DNA from: Usnea hakonensis
Lineage: Eukaryota; Ascomycota; Lecanoromycetes; Lecanorales; Parmeliaceae
Direction: 5' to 3'
DNA: 20,806 nucleotides
Assembly: GCA_013423325.1 (NCBI GenBank)
Contig: BLJB01000252.1
Span: 9,238-30,043, forward strand
Under the pieces are notes generated by a model. That model was not told the origin of the DNA, did no database searches, and was given only the letters and a program-made list of their open reading frames with translations. Shown piece by piece: positions 10,561 to 19,348 of the stretch. Both the position numbers and the translations under genes were made by a program. Positions within the stretch are counted from its first letter, which is position 1; each line of letters begins with the position of its first letter.

Positions 10561-10706
10561 TGTTGAAAGTAGGTATGTGGAACACTTGTTTTATTGGTTG
10601 ATTGATTCTGGAAGTACAAGAAATGTGCAAGACTATTTACAAAATACCAAGGCGCCAAGGTCACGTGACGAAGTCACGTGACTCGGTAAACCTTCCTATT
10701 TTAATA
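10561..10706 (-). repeat. 3' LTR of copia copy 1 (left end)
   Basis: 146 bp, plus-strand start TGTTGAAAG. Its far end reads AATA where the right LTR reads GACA, two RIP-type changes that destroyed the terminal CA. It carries two copies of the palindrome GTCACGTGAC. In element orientation the LTR begins TGTCAAAATAGG and ends CTACTTTCAACA. Confidence 0.95.
10660..10682. promoter_or_regulatory. Paired GTCACGTGAC palindromes in the LTR
   Basis: Two identical 10-bp palindromes (10660-10669 and 10673-10682) repeat with a 13-bp period, and the same pair sits at 18056-18078 in the right LTR. CACGTG is the E-box bound by basic helix-loop-helix factors such as the yeast Cbf1/Pho4 class. In element orientation the pair lies in the first third of the LTR, where U3 promoter elements are expected. 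The function is inferred only. In copia copy 2 the palindromes are erased by RIP. Confidence 0.5.
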
Positions 10707-10713
10707 CTCCCAC
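10707..10713 (-). other. Short polypurine tract of copia copy 1
   Basis: GTGGGAG on the minus strand, immediately upstream of the 3' LTR in element orientation, where second-strand priming is expected. In copia copy 2 the corresponding bases are GTAGAAG (18591-18597). Confidence 0.6.
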
Positions 10714-11152
10714 TCGAGCGCATTTCTTCTTCCAAAAAATCAAATTCCAACTCCCACATCAACTCCATACCATACGACGGTAATATCAGGGTAGCAGAGG
10801 TAATACGACAATATAGTAATAAGTATTACGCCATATAATAGCTCGGTACTTAATCCCGTAACGGTATTACTATACAAACTTTCCACTTTTCGCAAAAACA
10901 CGGTTATTTAAAAATCTTTTTCGATATCTAGCGAGTACACACCAAATTTCAAGCAAAACGAGGTCGGAGGATATATATAGGGGTCCGTACACTATATAAG
11001 GAATACTCCGAGTAGCTATAGTAGCTACAATAGCTAAATAGTAGCCAGGTAAGTAGCTACGAGGCTAGAAGCAATACTTTAGGGCCGAGACGGTACTATA
11101 AGGACCCGTATAAGGCGGGTCAGGAGGCCCCCACATACTAGTAGTTAGAGTC

Positions 11153-11242
11153 AACTCCAGAGAGGAAAAGAAAAGGATTAATTAGCCGTTGATAGCGAAC
11201 TCCAGGAAGGAAAAGAAAAGGATTAATCAGCAGTTAGCAGCA
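11153..11242. repeat. 45-bp tandem duplication in copia copy 1 3' region
   Basis: Two adjacent 45-bp units (11153-11197, 11198-11242), both opening with AACTCCAG and sharing the core AAAAGAAAAGGATTAAT, with several differences near the 3' end. Copia copy 2 has one unit only (around 19050-19090). Confidence 0.85.
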
Positions 11243-11278
11243 AAGAGAAAAGACATAAGGGGAGAGTCTACCGAGCAT

Positions 11279-11334
11279 AGACTAGTCAATAAGACTAATA
11301 AGCCGAATTATCCAGACTAGTCAATAGGACTAAT
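11279..11334. repeat. 21-bp direct repeat, two copies 35 bp apart
   Basis: Units at 11279-11299 and 11314-11334, both starting AGACTAGTCAATA, with one difference. Both are kept in copia copy 2 (around 19120-19185), so this duplication predates the split of the two copies. Confidence 0.8.
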
Positions 11335-11340
11335 TTGGTA

Positions 11341-11426
11341 CCGAGAGACCAGGTAATTTAGTATTCCAGGCGCTAAGAAGGGGCCGAGAGACCAGGTGAT
11401 TTAGTATTCAAGGCGCTAAGAGGGGA
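11341..11426. repeat. 43-bp tandem duplication in copia copy 1 3' region
   Basis: Units at 11341-11383 and 11384-11426, both starting CCGAGAGACCAGG and ending in a GGCGCTAAG segment, with few differences. Copia copy 2 keeps a single unit ending in GGCGCTAAG near 19225. Confidence 0.88.
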
Positions 11427-11544
11427 CGACGATAATAGCGATAGTATATCTAAGAAGGAGGTTTAGGAAGGGTAAATTACAGGCTAATCTTAGTAATAAC
11501 TAAAGGTTAGAAAGGGCGAATAGCTCCTATAGGCTATCCAGTCG

Positions 11545-12060
11545 TTAGTTTAGTCGTCTTAGGCTAATAGTCTTACGAAATACCTCAAACTTATCCCTTG
11601 AAAGAGCCTTAGTCAATCCATTAGTAACTTACAAATCAGTAGGAGTATATTCAAAGGCCACTAATTTATCAGCCACTTTCTCCCTACAGAAATAGTTAGC
11701 AATATTAATATACTTAGTATAACCGTAAGATCTAGGATCCTTTAACAATGTAATTACCCCCTAGTTATCCCCGTAGATAATAACCGTTTCTAGGCCGTTA
11801 CCATATCCAGGTCGCAGAGACGTTAGCAGGCTTCATAACCAAATCGCCTCCTTAGTAGCTTACGTTTGGCCAATATACTCAGCCTTACAAGTGGAGAGGG
11901 TAATAGTAGCTTGGCGCTTAGAGGACTAGCTAATTACTACGCTTCCCACATTAAATATATAGCCGGAAGTAGAGCGACGTATAGCGGTATCGCCTATCTA
12001 GTCGGAGTCCGTATAGCTAATCAAGTCCGAAAGAGTACCCTGAAAGACCAGTTCTATATT
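11545..12060 (-). other. copia RNase H domain and polyprotein end
   Basis: Shows SYTDSD (first catalytic Asp), SSKRQATITLSTCKAEY with the catalytic Glu, VIIYGDN with the next Asp, and TKYINIANYFCREKV near the end, closing with FEVFRKTI and the stop. Spacing and motifs are those of Ty1/copia RNase H. It removes the RNA template during cDNA synthesis. Copia copy 2 repeats it at 19349-19860. Confidence 0.88.
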
Positions 12061-12099
12061 AATAGTCCCTTTAAGATACGCAAAGATCCTTTTAACTAC

Positions 12100-13021
12100 C
12101 CCCTAATACTTCTTAGTCAGATTATATATATAGCGACTAACTACCGAGATAGCGAAGGCCAGATCTAGTCGAGTCCCGAGTATTATATATATAAGAGATC
12201 CTATAGCTAATTAGTAGCGGGTCTTATCCTTCTAAGTAGCCTGATAACTATCCTCTACTAGTTCGTATTTAACTAAAGTCTCTATAGGAGTAGAGACTAG
12301 CTTGGCCTCCTATATACTATTATCGCGGAGTATACGTTCAATATACCTAGCCTATCTAAGGCGGATAGTTCTCTTAGCCCTATTACGAGTCACTATTATC
12401 CCCAGGTAGTAAGCATAAGGCCCTAAGTCAGTCATTCTAAACCGAGTATTAAGAGCATCCTTAATACGCTAGATATCTCTACGATTAGGACCAGTCACAA
12501 GTATATTATCTACGTATAGAGCTACGATAGTACCCGTACGGCTATTAGCAAATACACTATAGTCAGTATTAATAGGGTAGAGTCCTTGCTCCTTCATGAA
12601 ATCGGAGAAGGTGTTATACTATATACAGGGGGATTGCTTCAAACTATATAAGGCCTTATTAAGCTTGCAGACCTTATTGGGGTGTTACTTCGACTTGAAA
12701 CCGGTAGGCTATATTATATAAATGACCTCCTTAACTGCCCTATATAAGAAAGCAGTTTTGACATCCATCTGCTCTAGATCCTAATCTAGAGCCGCTATAA
12801 GAGTAAATAAGGCCTTATAGCTTATAGGCTTGATAACCGAGGCGAAAGTCTTATTATAATCTAAGCCTTTATATTGAGAGTATCCTAGTACTACCTAGCG
12901 TACCTTATAGCGAGTAACTTCTCCTTTTAGGCCTCGCTTTAGGGTAAACACCCACTTGCCTCTTAGGGGCTTACGGTCCGATAGATAGTCTACTAGCTCC
13001 CACGTCCTATTTTCTATTAAC
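12100..13021 (-). other. copia reverse transcriptase domain
   Basis: Begins NRTWELVDY at 13021 and continues RGKWVFTLKRG. Motif QMDVKTAFLY lies at about 12774-12745, and the catalytic box reads LYVDNILVTG with YVDN at 12516-12505. The second catalytic Asp of YVDD is Asn (AAT at 12507-12505), one RIP-type G-to-A change that alone would inactivate polymerisation. YLGIIVTRN and a FAISVVSRY segment follow. Confidence 0.92.
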
Positions 13022-13399
13022 GAATTAATCTCGTCTTCTGTAGCGGCTTCCTAGTCGTCCTTATTAGGGTTATTATTCGAGACTGCTTTATTATAGCTCT
13101 TAGGCTCGTAGGATTCCCGGATAATAGATACAAGTAAGGCCAGTAGGTCTAGTAAGAGATCGCGGTATCGCAGTTCGGGGTAATTTATGAGAGATCCAGG
13201 TGATTCCGAAGTTACGCTTGAACTAGGAGTCGGTAGTATACCGGTAGGTATTAGTACTGGCGAGTTAGCTACAGGAGCAGAAGGTACAGACACAGAGGCT
13301 CCAGAAGCAGGAGCAGGAGGGAGTACTAGTTCATCTTCTACAGTAATAATTTAGGGGTCCGTAGCAATAGGTATTAAGCCTTTCCCAGGCTAAGTCGTC

Positions 13400-14320
13400 A
13401 TTATTAACGGCGGCGATATTTCCCCTACTAGGGGAGGCTTTAGCTATTTAACGCGAAGGAATTTAGGTAGAATCTTCCCCTATATTACTTAAGATATACG
13501 AAAGGTTCTTCTATCTTTAAGTAGTATCTAATAGATTCGATCACCCTTATACCCTAGGAGTCTAGTAGGGCTTTTAGTAATAGTACGGTCCTAACCAGTC
13601 TTCCAGCCAGTACTAGGTTTCCGAGCAAGATACTAGCTATAGAAGCCAATAGGACGAAGATACTTTAGTTTTAGCTAGACGCCAGTATCAGCTTTATAGG
13701 GGGTTAGCTTACGGCTCTAAGTAGGGTAACGATTACGCAAGTAGCTAGCTACTATTATTAGTTAAGGCCAGTATTCTATAGAGAGACCTATCTCTTCTAT
13801 CACTATAAAGATATATCTCTTCAGGTCCTAGTTAAGTCTTTCAGAGGAGCTATTTTATTTAGGGTTACTTAGGATAGTAGGCTCCTATACGATACTACTA
13901 TTAATACGAAACCGGTTAAACTCGTAGTTAGAGTACTTACTACCCCAGTCTATTCGTAGTCTATTATACCGGAAGTCTCCTCTTTCGTTATATATGAGGT
14001 AACGGCAAAATACAGCGAATATCTCACCTTTAGAGCGGAGGACTTCTACCTTAGAGACTTTTATATAGTCATCGAGGAAGGTAACAAAGTATTTAAAACT
14101 AAGCTTAGTTTCCTCCATTACGCCGAGATCGCTATAGATAAGGTCTAAACGTCGTCTACTAGGGCGAATATAAGAAGTATATCTAACTTACTATATCTTC
14201 TTAATAGCGCAAGATACACAAGGTACCTTATCTACAACTTCCTTAGACAGGTCGATACCGTAGTATTCGAGCTATTACACGTCCCCAGAGTACCCTAGAC
14301 AGCGATAGTAGTAAGCTATA
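13400..14320 (-). other. copia integrase domain
   Basis: The N-terminal zinc finger keeps CVSC (about 14222-14210), while the two upstream His positions appear as Tyr (14320-14260). The core holds DLIYSDL with Asp at 14130-14128, RIDWGSKYSN with Asp at 13950-13948, and SERLN with Glu at 13842-13840. That leaves 59 residues between the two Asp and exactly 35 between the second Asp and Glu, the retroviral D,D(35)E spacing. A Pro/Ser/Ala-rich linker (about 13051-13330) leads to the RT. Confidence 0.88.
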
Positions 14321-14352
14321 GTCTTAGGATTAGGCTTACGCTTCTATCTCTT

Positions 14353-14556
14353 TCATAGCCTATCCTCATAGTTAGAAATTATAAAGTCGGGGTTCGAATC
14401 TAAATCTAAAAACGAATCTAAAGCTGACTCCGAATCTAAGCTATTACAACTAGACGCGGAGCTAATATCAGAGTCGGACTCATAGCGAGAGCTATAGGAA
14501 CGCTTTCTAACAGGCACAAGGGAGACAATTAGGCCTCCTATCGGGTTAGCGGCCAC
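14353..14556 (-). other. Ser/Asp-rich segment between protease and integrase
   Basis: A stop-free stretch of the gag-pol frame, rich in Ser, Asp and Glu (SDSDISSASS, then DLDSNPD), with a short basic start (VRKRSYSSR). It lies where copia elements usually carry the short GAG-pre-integrase segment. No known domain fits. It may be a disordered linker or an acquired targeting or phosphorylation segment. Confidence 0.55.
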
Positions 14557-14639
14557 TATAGCCGAGCGGGATTTCTACTTTGGGGATAAACGAGACTTAG
14601 AGGCTTATTTTAATATTAGGACCGACATAGTAAGCTACT

Positions 14640-15010
14640 TAGGCTTATCCTCCCATATATTAAACCGATAGATATCGTTATTAATAAGCCAGGCAGTAAT
14701 TCCCCTTATCCCGATCTTAATTCCCCTAGGAACGATTTTTATTAAACAGCCTAATCGCATCAGCTTACCCTAAGAAATCAGGTTCATAGGCAGGCCAGGG
14801 ATATAGAGGACGTCGTCGAGGATTAGGAGATAATATTAGCCGCTAATATTAAGCTTAATCTCAATTTTACCTTTCCTAACCGATCTAAGAGATCCCCTAA
14901 TACCCCCAATCAGCCGGTAGTCATCGCTAGTAGTAAGAGTATATATCTTGAAGACTAAATAATCAGGCGTTATATAGACTAAATAGCACGAGTCCAAACC
15001 CTATCGCGTT
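14640..15010 (-). other. copia aspartic protease domain
   Basis: The active-site segment reads LDSCYLVYITPD, with the catalytic Asp codon at 14994. It is the copia LDSGA..H.T type with RIP-type changes. About 75 codons on comes VLYIPGLPMNLIS, the conserved copia protease end. The residue after DS is Cys where most families have Gly; one G-to-T change or a lineage difference could explain it. This domain cuts the polyprotein. Confidence 0.8.
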
Positions 15011-15348
15011 AGGAGTTCAGCGGGTTCTACAGACATAGCAATAGCCTCTACAATATAGGATTCCGGTTTCTCATCTTCAGGGAGTACTATATAACAGTCA
15101 CGCCTACTATAGTCCCGATCAGTACTAGAGTCAGAAGCCGAACCATCTTTACTACCGGTATCATAGTAAGCAGGGTTAGTATCCCGATAAGGCTTACGAG
15201 ACTTCTTATAGCGGTCATAGCGATCGTAACGATCACTCTTTCGATTACGGCTATCACGGTATCCACGATCCCTATTATTACGCTATCGCTTACCGTTATC
15301 GTTCCGGCTACAGCTCGATATCCGCTTACGTTAGTTCGTCCCACCCTT

Positions 15349-15390
15349 ATATTCGTTACGGGTATAGTAGTTCTTTTTATAATTCTAGTA
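15349..15390 (-). other. Gag CCHC zinc knuckle, all four ligands lost
   Basis: The frame reads CX2CX4HX4C spacing with every ligand changed to Tyr: codons at 15390-15388, 15381-15379, 15366-15364 and 15351-15349. These are TAC or TAT, one transition from Cys or His codons. It is the nucleic-acid-binding end of Gag. It is followed by an Arg/Asp/Tyr-rich stretch (about 15150-15330). Confidence 0.75.
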
Positions 15391-16278
15391 GAACTTAACT
15401 AAGCGTTAGATATAAATAGTATCTAGTCCTTCGACTATACCGTCCTAGGGCTTCTCAATTCTAAGAGTAGTTACGATATAAGCCTCTAGCTATATTGCTA
15501 CTATTCCTAGGGTAGATTTGGTACGACTAGCCGAAGGATTAGTCATGCTTTAAATAAATCGCTACGTTATATACTCGAGGCTATAGGCTATATTTCCGCT
15601 AATATCTATAGGTTTATAGTTTTAGGTATAGGTCAAGAAGTAATCCTTATACTACTTCCCAAGACCTATATAGAAGAGAAAGATAAGGACATTATTATTA
15701 AAGCCTACCCTCTCGTATATATTAATAATATTATTATAGAGTTCCTTAAACTTCCCGGTATACTCAGCAACGTTCGCGTAGTCCTAGAGCTTAAGAGTAA
15801 AAAGCTGACGGTAGAGGTTATTAAGGATACTAGAGCCTTTAGGCTTACAACCGACTTTAATAGCTTCCCAGAGGAGGTATACGTTAGTAGTATAGCCTTT
15901 ATAGTCGTTATAGTAATTAATACCCAAGTAACTAAGTATCGCGTTATAGGCCAAAAAATACTTGCTCTCCCATTTTTCAAGGCGGTCGTCGTAGGTACCA
16001 TCACTAAACTCAGGGACGGGAGTTAATTAAAGCAATTTAGGCGCAGTGCCTTCTAGGGCAGCATTCCTTTTTACGATATTAGCGTCCTCAATTCGACGAA
16101 TATCGGATTAGGTGATTTTTACTGGGAAGATCAATTGAGGTATAGTAGTATATCTCCACAATATAGCAGTAATAAGGTAAGTCCGTATCTCTCGCTCCTA
16201 TACCTAGTACCCTTTAGGGTTCTCAAGCTTAGCGATCTTTAGTAGGGCCAGTACTCTCATCGAGTCGTTCTCTATGGC

Positions 16279-17944
16279 TTAATAGGGTACGTGAAGATAA
16301 TTTTACTTCGTAGCCAAACAAGTCAGTATCGCTATATACCGAAGGAATTAATTCCTTAGTAGAGAATCCAGAAGTCGTTAGGGTAGATTCCCTAGATTTA
16401 GGCGGACGATATACGTCTTACTCGTATTCTAGGGCCTTCCAGATAGGTTCACTAAGCTAATTCAGAAGCTAGACGGTAGCGCGTCTACGAGATTCGCCCT
16501 TTCTAATAGTACCGTATATATCAAGGTCACGGTAGTAACGAGGGAAGTCTCGCGCAAGGATCCGGTACTATTTACGTTCACGCAGCTAATCCTACTTAGA
16601 GATATAGTAGACTCCGTCTACTTCTTCGTAATCGATAATAATTTAAGCCTTCTACTTAGGAGTTAGGATATAGGAAGAATAGTAATATATACTAGCCGGA
16701 GTCTAGAGGTATAGTGGATTACGTATGATACGTATAGATCTTCTAATCTTACACGATGAGGTTTAGGGTATATATATTAATCCTAAGGCTTAGTCGAATA
16801 ACTCCTTAGTATTATCTCCCCCAATTATTCGTATATCCCTAGAAAGGGGTTACGCTTACTCGTACCGTACGCACTCATTCTACTCCCTTACTCTTTCGAA
16901 ATATTCTTCCTTACTTACGACTTTGCGCGCTACCGTTTCTAAAGGTAATAGTAATATTTAGTATAGAGTTAGTAGGAATTCAAATAAGGGCGAAATCTAC
17001 CGAGATTATATAGTTAGTAGTTCGCTCGCCATTAGCGTTCGGTAATTATAATAGCGGCTCGGTAATTATAGTTAGAATAGTAACTAGATATTAAGATTAA
17101 CCAACTCGAAATTTAATACAATAAGTAGTCAGGCTAGAAGCTCTAATAGTGCCTTACTTACAAATCAATAGTAAAATCGATAGTATAGTATTAATAATAG
17201 TGCCCTTCAACTAAAATCGTCGGAAAGAGATTATAAGGAGGGACTAGTAATATAAAAATAGCTCGCAATTAGCTACCTAGTATCCTTTTAGATATAGTAA
17301 CGGCCTAAGCGGCTCTCAGATAGTAGTTTAATAGTAGTAGCGTCCTTCGACTTATCTTAAAACGTCGGAATAGGCAGTTATAAGAGATTACCTAGAATAA
17401 CTAGTAAAATAAAACCAACTTCTCGCTTTCGCAATCGGTTATCCAGAGTCTTAGGGGCACGTAATAGCCATTCGGTTCAATTAGACCGCTTAGTAACTTA
17501 ATAGTACCGAAAATAGGTAGAGTAGATATGGTTTCGGGTACTCTCGAGCCTTATAATAGTAGTGTAGAGCAGGCGAGTATAGTCTATACGGTTTATATAG
17601 TCTAAGAAAACTCTATAGAGTCATAGCGACGTCTGATTAGTATGATCCACAGGCGGAATAGCATCTTTTAGTAGACGATCATTAGTCGATACTAGCGCAC
17701 AACCCGGTCGCGGCTAGATAATAGTCACGGCGCAATTTGCGTACTTTTCAGGGTCAAATCGATCCCTATATCCTTTCTACAGCCTAGTAGACTATCCCTA
17801 GTACAGTTGATTTTCTTGCTTAGGTATATCCCGACTAACAGACAGTATAACTGGTAGTTCGTTTGGCCCTTTCTGGAACTCTTATTATGAGCTAGTAGGC
17901 ATAATATAAAGCGAAAGGATTACTAAAATAATGCCCTACGACCC
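16279..17944 (-). other. Long leader of copia copy 1 with possible extra coding frames
   Basis: About 1.67 kb lies between the primer-binding site and the first recognisable gag motif, unusually long for a copia element. Candidate reading frames on the minus strand: ATG 17902 (MPTSS..EFQKGPNELP), ATG 17032 (MASELL), which stays open apart from TAG/TAA to a TGA at 16225-16223, and ATG 16878 (MSAYGTSKRNPFLGIY), in register with gag-pol. The 17032 frame has a charged, gene-like composition (SKEEYFERVRE, IIIDYEEVDGVYYIS) and overlaps the gag frame, which lies in the +1 register. I do not recognise a family. RIP removes TG and so removes TGA everywhere, so lack of TGA is weak evidence. Confidence 0.4.
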
Positions 17945-17956
17945 GGGCTCATAACC
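17945..17956 (-). other. Primer-binding site: half initiator-tRNA(Met) type
   Basis: On the minus strand GGTTATGAGCCC directly follows the 5' LTR. Its complement GGGCTCATAACC is the anticodon stem-loop region (anticodon CAT) of eukaryotic initiator tRNA-Met. Priming by a tRNA fragment cut in the anticodon loop is known from Drosophila copia and related elements. The site also fixes the element's orientation and its LTR boundary. Confidence 0.8.
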
Positions 17957-18102
17957 TGTTGAAAGTAGGTATATGGAACACTTGTTTTATTGGTTGATTG
18001 ATTCTGGAAGTACAAGAAATGTGCAAGACTATTTACAAAATGCCAAGGCGCCAAGGTCACGTGACGAAGTCACGTGACTCGGTAAACCTTCCTATTTTGA
18101 CA
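17957..18102 (-). repeat. 5' LTR of copia copy 1 (right end)
   Basis: 146 bp, TGTTGAAAG to TTTTGACA on the plus strand. It is the less mutated of the two LTRs and keeps the TG...CA ends. It differs from the left LTR at four sites. The CACGTG palindromes are at 18056-18065 and 18069-18078. Element transcription would start within it and run leftward. Confidence 0.95.
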
Positions 18103-18107
18103 ATCTT
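18103..18107. repeat. Right target-site duplication of copia copy 1 (ATCTT)
   Basis: Matches 10556-10560. LINE copy B resumes here. Confidence 0.93.
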
Positions 18108-18440
18108 CTATAAATATTAGAGTTAGATATTAAATATCTAGAATATCTTTTAAATTAATTATTAAGATAAATAGAAATAGTATACTTTTTAGAATATTAA
18201 TTTTATTTTTAAAACTAGATTATTTTATTCCTTTTTAGTCTAGAATAGTTAGAAACTATAATAAAAGTTTTAGAACTATACTCTACTCTTATTTTTATTA
18301 AGCGAGCTTCTAGATTTTATTCTTTTTTAATAATACTTTATATACTCCCTCGCGCTAATAGAATATATAGATTTTATATATAATCTTTATCTTCTTTTTT
18401 TCTACCTCTCGAAGTTCCTTAGCTAACTACTTATTTTAGA
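18108..18440 (-). pseudogene. LINE family 1 copy B: ORF2 segment upstream of the RT core
   Basis: Reverse-complement match to copy A from about 2010 to 2335, the part of ORF2 between endonuclease and RT. It continues the reading interrupted at 10560. CpA/TpG depletion is as in the rest of the LINE. It stops at 18440, where copia copy 2 begins after a putative 5-bp target sequence. Confidence 0.75.
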
Positions 18441-18445
18441 GTTAG
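18441..18445. repeat. Probable left target-site sequence of copia copy 2 (GTTAG)
   Basis: The five bases before the LTR. The partner copy would lie outside the window, so the duplication cannot be confirmed here. Copy A shows the uninterrupted site near 2001-2010. Confidence 0.5.
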
Positions 18446-18590
18446 TGTTAAAAGTAGGTATATAGAACACTTGTTTCTTAGTTAATTAATTATAGAAGTA
18501 TAAGAAATATATAAGACTATTTATAAAATACTAAGGCGCTAAGGTTATATAATAAAGTTATATAACTTAATAAACCTTTCTATTTTAATA
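18446..18590 (-). repeat. 3' LTR of copia copy 2
   Basis: 145 bp, starting TGTTAAAAGTAGG, aligned end to end with the copy 1 LTRs. The two CACGTG palindromes have become TATATAA-type sequence. GGCGCTAAGG is kept, showing that some CpG sites escape. Confidence 0.92.
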
Positions 18591-18597
18591 CTTCTAC

Positions 18598-19348
18598 TCG
18601 AGCGTATTTCTTTTTCTAAAAATTAAATTCTAACTTCTATATTAACTCTATACTATACGATAGTAATATTAGGGTAATAGAGGTAATATAATAATATAGT
18701 AATAAGTATTAGATTATATAATAGCTTAATATTTAATTTTATAATAGTATTACTATATAAACTTTCTACTTTTTATAAAAATACGATTATTTAAAAATCT
18801 TTTTTAATATCTATTAAGTATATACTAAATTTTAAATAAAATAAGATTAGAGGATATATATAGAGGTCTATATATTATATAAAAAATATTTCGAGTAGCT
18901 ATAGTAGCTATAGTAGCTAAATAGTAGCTAGATAAATAGCTATAAAACTAGAAATAATACTTTAGGGCTAAGATAGTATTATAAATACTATAAATATTTA
19001 TATAATATAGGTTAAAAAGGCCCTTATATATTAATAATTAAAATTAACTTTAGAGAGGAAAAGAAAAAGGATTAATTAGTAATTAATAGTAAAGAGAAAA
19101 GATATAAGAGGAAAGTCTACTAAATATAAACTAGTTAATAAAACTAATAAATTAAATTATCTAGACTAGTTAATAAGACTAATTTAGTATTAAGAGATCT
19201 AGATAATTTAATATTTAAGGCGCTAAGAGGGGATAATAATAATAGCGATAATATATCTAAAAAGAAAGTTTAGAAAGAGTAAATTATATATTAATCTTAA
19301 TAATTAAAAATTAAAAAGGGCGAATATCTTTTATAGATTATCTAATTA
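18598..19348 (-). other. 3' noncoding region of copia copy 2
   Basis: Counterpart of 10714-11544 in copy 1, shorter by about two repeat units (one 45-bp and one 43-bp unit present where copy 1 has two each). No gene is seen. Confidence 0.6.

Larger units (their letters stand above)
10714..11544 (-). other. 3' noncoding region of copia copy 1
   Basis: About 830 bp between the pol stop and the polypurine tract, with no recognisable coding motif on either strand. It holds three sets of short direct repeats, annotated separately. Copia copy 2 has the same region at 18598-19348, shorter by about two repeat units. A plus-strand open stretch across the LTR and this region has no family resemblance and is not treated as a gene. 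Confidence 0.6.
11545..16278 (-). pseudogene. copia gag-pol polyprotein, moderately RIPed, no net frameshift
   Basis: One minus-strand frame runs from the gag core through protease, integrase, RT and RNase H to a TAA at 11547-11545. I checked that the ATG at 16260, the protease Asp codon (14994), the integrase D, D, E codons (14130, 13950, 13842), the RT YVDN codons (12516) and the stop all fall in one register. The damage is therefore nonsense and missense only, with no net indel. Most stops are TAG or TAA at positions where Gln or Trp is expected. Gag opens with a copia-type segment (MRVLALLKIAKLENPKGY) and includes the UBN2-like region near 15600-16000. The true start may lie upstream, in the leader. 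Gag and pol in a single frame is normal for copia. Confidence 0.88.
10561..18102 (-). mobile_element. Ty1/copia LTR retrotransposon, copy 1, structurally complete (7542 bp)
   Basis: Two 146-bp LTRs, 5-bp target duplication, primer-binding site beside the right LTR, short polypurine tract beside the left LTR, and a minus-strand gag-pol in the copia order gag, protease, integrase, RT, RNase H. The LTRs differ at four positions, all CpA/TpG-to-TpA transitions, so the difference reflects RIP rather than age. The coding region keeps far more C+G than the LINE around it, but many CAG and TGG codons have become TAG, so the copy is not autonomous. It is inserted in LINE copy B, with 338 bp of that LINE between its right LTR and the second copy of the same family. 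Confidence 0.95.
6392..18440 (-). mobile_element. Tad-like LINE, family 1, copy B, interrupted by three later insertions
   Basis: Reverse-complement paralogue of copy A, present in three pieces. 6392-7717 is the post-RT region and 3' UTR, tail TTAATTAATTAATTG at 6392-6406. 9501-10560 is the RT. 18108-18440 is the endonuclease-RT linker. Joining the pieces reproduces uninterrupted copy A from about 2000 to 4713. The interruptions are the ORF1-only LINE (7718-9500), copia copy 1 (10561-18102) and copia copy 2 (from 18446). The 5' part lies beyond copia copy 2, outside the window. RIP is heavy but slightly less complete than in copy A. Confidence 0.85.

Noticed and set aside
10602..10838. Plus-strand open frame of 78 codons across the left copia LTR
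   Set aside because: It crosses the LTR boundary into the 3' noncoding region of a minus-strand element, has no family resemblance, and is filled with stops in copia copy 2.
11866..12168. Plus-strand open frame of 100 codons
   Set aside because: It lies opposite the RNase H and RT C-terminus, whose motifs on the minus strand are unmistakable. It is an antisense shadow.
15087..15344. Minus-strand open frame of 85 codons rich in Val and Ile
   Set aside because: It is out of register with gag-pol. The in-register reading of the same bases gives the Arg/Asp-rich tail after the zinc knuckle.
15705..16004. Minus-strand open frame of 99 codons
   Set aside because: It is one base off the gag frame. 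The in-register reading gives the UBN2-like copia gag core, which has family resemblance.
16223..17902. Lack of TGA stops as proof that leader frames are coding
   Set aside because: RIP removes TpG and so removes TGA from all frames. I used composition and register instead and kept confidence low.
18446..18590. A solo LTR
   Set aside because: The sequence beyond it is colinear with the copia 3' noncoding region and RNase H for another 1.7 kb, so it belongs to a longer copy.
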